Virus record (IMG/VR): IMGVR_UViG_3300017746_000192
Coordinates: 1-21,964 of that record
DNA length: 21,964 bases
Direction: 5' to 3' (one strand)
Origin: a virus
The notes under the pieces were generated by a model. The model was not told the origin of the DNA, ran no database searches, and worked only from the letters and a program-made list of their open reading frames with translations. Below, piece after piece: positions 21,398 to 21,964 of this stretch (position 1 is the first letter of the stretch; every line of letters starts with the position of its first letter). Position numbers and translations under genes: made by a program.

Positions 21398-21964
21398 ATA
21401 AAATAGTCTCTTTTAAAATGTCTTAGTGTGTAATCTTTTTTGCTATTTACAGCTTTGTATATCATTTTCTCAATCCCTTTCTCAGAGAATATCCAATAAA
21501 TATTATTATGCATTCTGTCTTTAGTAGTCATACGATCACGACTCTGCCAATAACTTGTAGCACTAAAATCAATATTGTAATAAACCAAAAACTCAGCCTT
21601 TCGCAAAGATATACCTTCTCTGCCACTAACAATCTGCAATGCAATGTTCTTATCTGTACTGTCAAACTCTTCTAGTGTAGTGCATAAGCCATCACCAAAT
21701 ACTTCCCTTAATGCTGTTAACTCAGCCTGGAACTTATAAAAGATTCCTATCTTCTGACCATCAAACTTTTCCTTAATAAACTTAGCCTTACTTAAATCAA
21801 GCACCATTCTATTTCCGCTCTCAAACTTCACCGTTCCACTGCACATCTGATGCATTTTAGTCATTAATTTAACAGCAGTATCGCCAAGTATATACTCACC
21901 ATCTATCTCATAAACTAAATCCTTTCTAAGTACTTTAATCATATCACTAACCTTTTCACTTATC
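21394..21964 (-). CDS. SNF2-type helicase, C-terminal part (5'-partial)
   Basis: The frame is open through the right edge, and the ATG at 21942 is internal to a longer gene, since ISEKVSD precedes it in frame. Numbering from that ATG, IGIFYKFQAELTALRE (residues 65-80) is the strand-helix opening of the second RecA-like domain. ALQIVSGREGISLRKAEFLV (101-120) is helicase motif V. YWQSRDRMTTKDR (131-143) is motif VI with its two catalytic arginine positions. The short C-terminal tail (WIFSEKGIEKMIYKAVNSKKDYTL) is typical of phage SNF2/superfamily 2 helicases, which lack extra C-terminal domains. The product would be an ATP-dependent DNA translocase or helicase in phage replication. It is the first visible gene of the minus-strand operon. 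Confidence 0.85.
   Translation of the reverse strand, partial: ISEKVSDMIKVLRKDLVYEIDGEYILGDTAVKLMTKMHQMCSGTVKFESGNRMVLDLSKAKFIKEKFDGQKIGIFYKFQAELTALREVFGDGLCTTLEEFDSTDKNIALQIVSGREGISLRKAEFLVYYNIDFSATSYWQSRDRMTTKDRMHNNIYWIFSEKGIEKMIYKAVNSKKDYTLRHFKRDYFI

Noticed and set aside
1-21964. CRISPR array, tRNA genes, insertion sequences or a diversity-generating retroelement
   Set aside because: No spaced direct repeats, cloverleaf-like segments, transposase, reverse transcriptase or template/variable repeat pair was seen while reading both strands.

Overview
The window is a continuous piece of a double-stranded DNA tailed-phage genome. It is very AT-rich, genes abut or overlap by a few bases, and there are no rRNA or tRNA genes. 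The likely host is a member of Bacteroidota, probably a flavobacterium. Three things suggest this: weak Shine-Dalgarno sequences, two intergenic copies of a 9-mer that fits the Bacteroidota -7 promoter consensus TAnnTTTG, and virion-protein sequence styles familiar from flavobacterial and crAss-like podoviruses. The family placement (podovirus-like, with gene order resembling crAss-like phages) is inference. The portal and terminase lie outside the window.

Layout. Positions 1-1300 carry the major capsid protein, open at the left edge, followed by a strong terminator. Positions 1361-2940 hold a conserved capsid-neighbour protein and two small paralogous virion proteins. A second terminator (2963-2995) and a promoter-like 9-mer (2999-3007) separate the head genes from a nearly gapless block of tail and ejection genes (3023-18776): two connector or ring-type proteins, a 1688-residue muzzle/stabilisation-like protein, a 250-residue protein that looks like its detached C-terminal part, two predicted internal virion proteins, and a 1954-residue ejection/cargo-type protein with an ADP-ribosyltransferase-like segment. 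A free-standing HNH endonuclease (18846-19226) follows.

From 19214 to the right edge all genes are on the minus strand and form one tightly coupled operon, read right to left: the C-terminal part of an SNF2-type helicase (open at the right edge), a small Cys-containing protein, an Nmad1 (DUF1599) protein, a possible PD-(D/E)XK protein, a 46-residue ORF, a minimal VRR-NUC nuclease, a 106-residue protein, a small helix-turn-helix protein, and 79- and 53-residue proteins. Most junctions are 4-nt ATGA or 11-nt overlaps. These overlaps fix several starts and reveal two very small genes. This looks like a DNA-metabolism block that converges on the late structural block, with the 3' ends overlapping by 13 bp.

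The most interesting signal is a short beta-rich module (pattern GD-x-V ... VTxV ... aliphatic/aromatic end strand) that recurs, diverged, in at least five neighbouring virion proteins. In the paralogous pair at 2146-2940, one copy has the module as a clean internal insertion and the other lacks it.
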